NCBI RefSeq assembly: GCF_021341785.1
Contig: NZ_JAJTTF010000006.1
Span: forward strand, 186,001 to 250,000
Direction of reading: 5' to 3'
Length of the DNA stretch: 64,000 bases
DNA from: Microbacterium sp. Au-Mic1
GTDB taxonomy: Bacteria; Actinomycetota; Actinomycetes; Actinomycetales; Microbacteriaceae
The position numbers and the translations under genes are program-made. Of the stretch, positions 63,477 through 64,000 are shown in pieces (the first letter of the stretch is position 1; each line of letters begins with the position of its first letter). Below the pieces are notes generated by a model. It saw nothing but the letters and a program-made list of their open reading frames with translations. It had not been told where the DNA came from and did not search any database.

Positions 63477-64000
63477 ATGACACCACCTCTCGATCTGAAC
63501 CGGCGGCAGTTCCTCGGCACCGCGGGCCTGACCGCCGGCGCCGCGCTGCTCGCCGGCTGCGCTCCGTCCTCGGCCGCCGCGTCCGGCACCCGCACCCTGC
63601 AGTTCTGGCACCTTCTCTCCGGCGGCGACGGCGTGACGATGTCCGGTCTGCTGGACGGCGTGAACAAGGCGCAGACGGCTTACCGCGTGCGCCCCACGGT
63701 GCTCGCCTGGGGCACGCCCTACTACACGAAGCTCGCCATGGCCGCGGCCGGTGGCCGCGCCCCCGACGTGGCGATCATGCACGCCACCCGAGTGCTCGGC
63801 TGGGCCCCCGGCGGGCTCCTCGACGACTGGGACACCGGCCGTCTCTCCGACCTCGGCGTGGACGCGTCCACGTTCCCGGATCCGATCTGGAAGAAGGGCG
63901 ACGTCGACGGCAGGCGCCTCAGCATCGCCCTCGACGCGCATCCCTTCGTGCTCATGTACAACACGGAGGTCTGCGAGAAGGCGGGCGTGCTCGGCCACGA
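63477..64000 (+). CDS. Sugar ABC transporter substrate-binding lipoprotein (5' part)
   Basis: The first 174 residues are in the window. The N-terminus has a twin-arginine-like NRRQFLG, a hydrophobic stretch, and the lipobox LLAGC with the lipid-anchored cysteine near residue 29. TLQFWHLLSGGDGVTMSGLL and GRAPDVAIMHATRV are typical of family 1 extracellular sugar-binding proteins. ATG 63477 follows AAGGAG at 5-bp spacing; GTG 63471 is too close to that site. The permeases should lie downstream. The context suggests a polyol such as sorbitol, xylitol or mannitol. Confidence 0.88.
   Translation, partial: MTPPLDLNRRQFLGTAGLTAGAALLAGCAPSSAAASGTRTLQFWHLLSGGDGVTMSGLLDGVNKAQTAYRVRPTVLAWGTPYYTKLAMAAAGGRAPDVAIMHATRVLGWAPGGLLDDWDTGRLSDLGVDASTFPDPIWKKGDVDGRRLSIALDAHPFVLMYNTEVCEKAGVLGH

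Overview
The window is very GC-rich (about 70% by eye), gene-dense and codes on both strands. Family content, GTGA/ATGA gene overlaps, frequent leaderless starts and codon use point to a high-GC actinobacterium of the Microbacteriaceae, most like Microbacterium. That placement is an inference: there is no rRNA here to prove it. I see no tRNA, rRNA, CRISPR array, insertion sequence or prophage gene.

Layout. 1-2906: end of a DUF993 gene, a Gfo/Idh/MocA oxidoreductase and a LacI regulator, with a pair of LacI-type operators in front of the oxidoreductase. 2992-6841: Leloir pathway galT, galK, galE. 7096-15880: a GH3 beta-glucosidase, two type-B carboxylesterases, an MFS sugar-type transporter, two paralogous TetR regulators and a small conserved protein. 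16061-20713: a bifunctional proline dehydrogenase/P5C dehydrogenase (PutA-type) with a divergent LysR regulator. 20877-24724: an orphan beta-class DNA methyltransferase, lipoate-protein ligase, an alpha/beta hydrolase and CutC. 24841-27877: a marR-MFS-MFS efflux operon. 28076-33006: a membrane-anchored molybdopterin oxidoreductase, then an ABC exporter with a GbsR/MarR regulator. 33188-41052: ddaH-rocD (arginine/ornithine catabolism), a TetR/membrane-permease pair and a second PutA-type enzyme. 41167-48225: thioesterase, two GNAT acetyltransferases, etfB-etfA-cytochrome b operon, and MarR, SRPBCC and DUF1905 proteins. 48407-53601: valine/isobutyrate catabolism (mmsA, acyl-CoA dehydrogenase, mmsB, enoyl-CoA hydratase) with an Imm-5-like gene at the end. 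53906-55429: a Pro/Gln/Tyr-rich single-pass membrane protein. 55528-60847: a galM-like remnant, araA, araB, araD and a LacI regulator. 60983-64000: alditol oxidase, LacI regulator and the start of a sugar ABC transporter.

Together these form a catabolic region. Galactose, beta-glucosides, L-arabinose and alditols feed sugar metabolism. Proline, arginine/ornithine and valine feed glutamate and propionyl-CoA. The ddaH-rocD product P5C is the substrate of both PutA enzymes. The ETF pair would collect electrons from acyl-CoA dehydrogenases, and the cytochrome b gene in its operon is a plausible membrane partner.

The most unusual signals are not single genes. (1) The palindrome GGATCC, mostly as CGGATCCG, is far more frequent than base composition predicts and resembles the HIP1 element of cyanobacteria. 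(2) The cytochrome b encoded with ETF carries three copies of an 18-residue motif in its N-terminal tail. (3) Long hairpins, often built from near-duplicate arms, recur between genes, and four lie in frame inside variable linkers of genes. (4) At least 17 genes show a TANNNT box 6-7 nt before the start codon, which indicates leaderless transcripts and fixes their starts.
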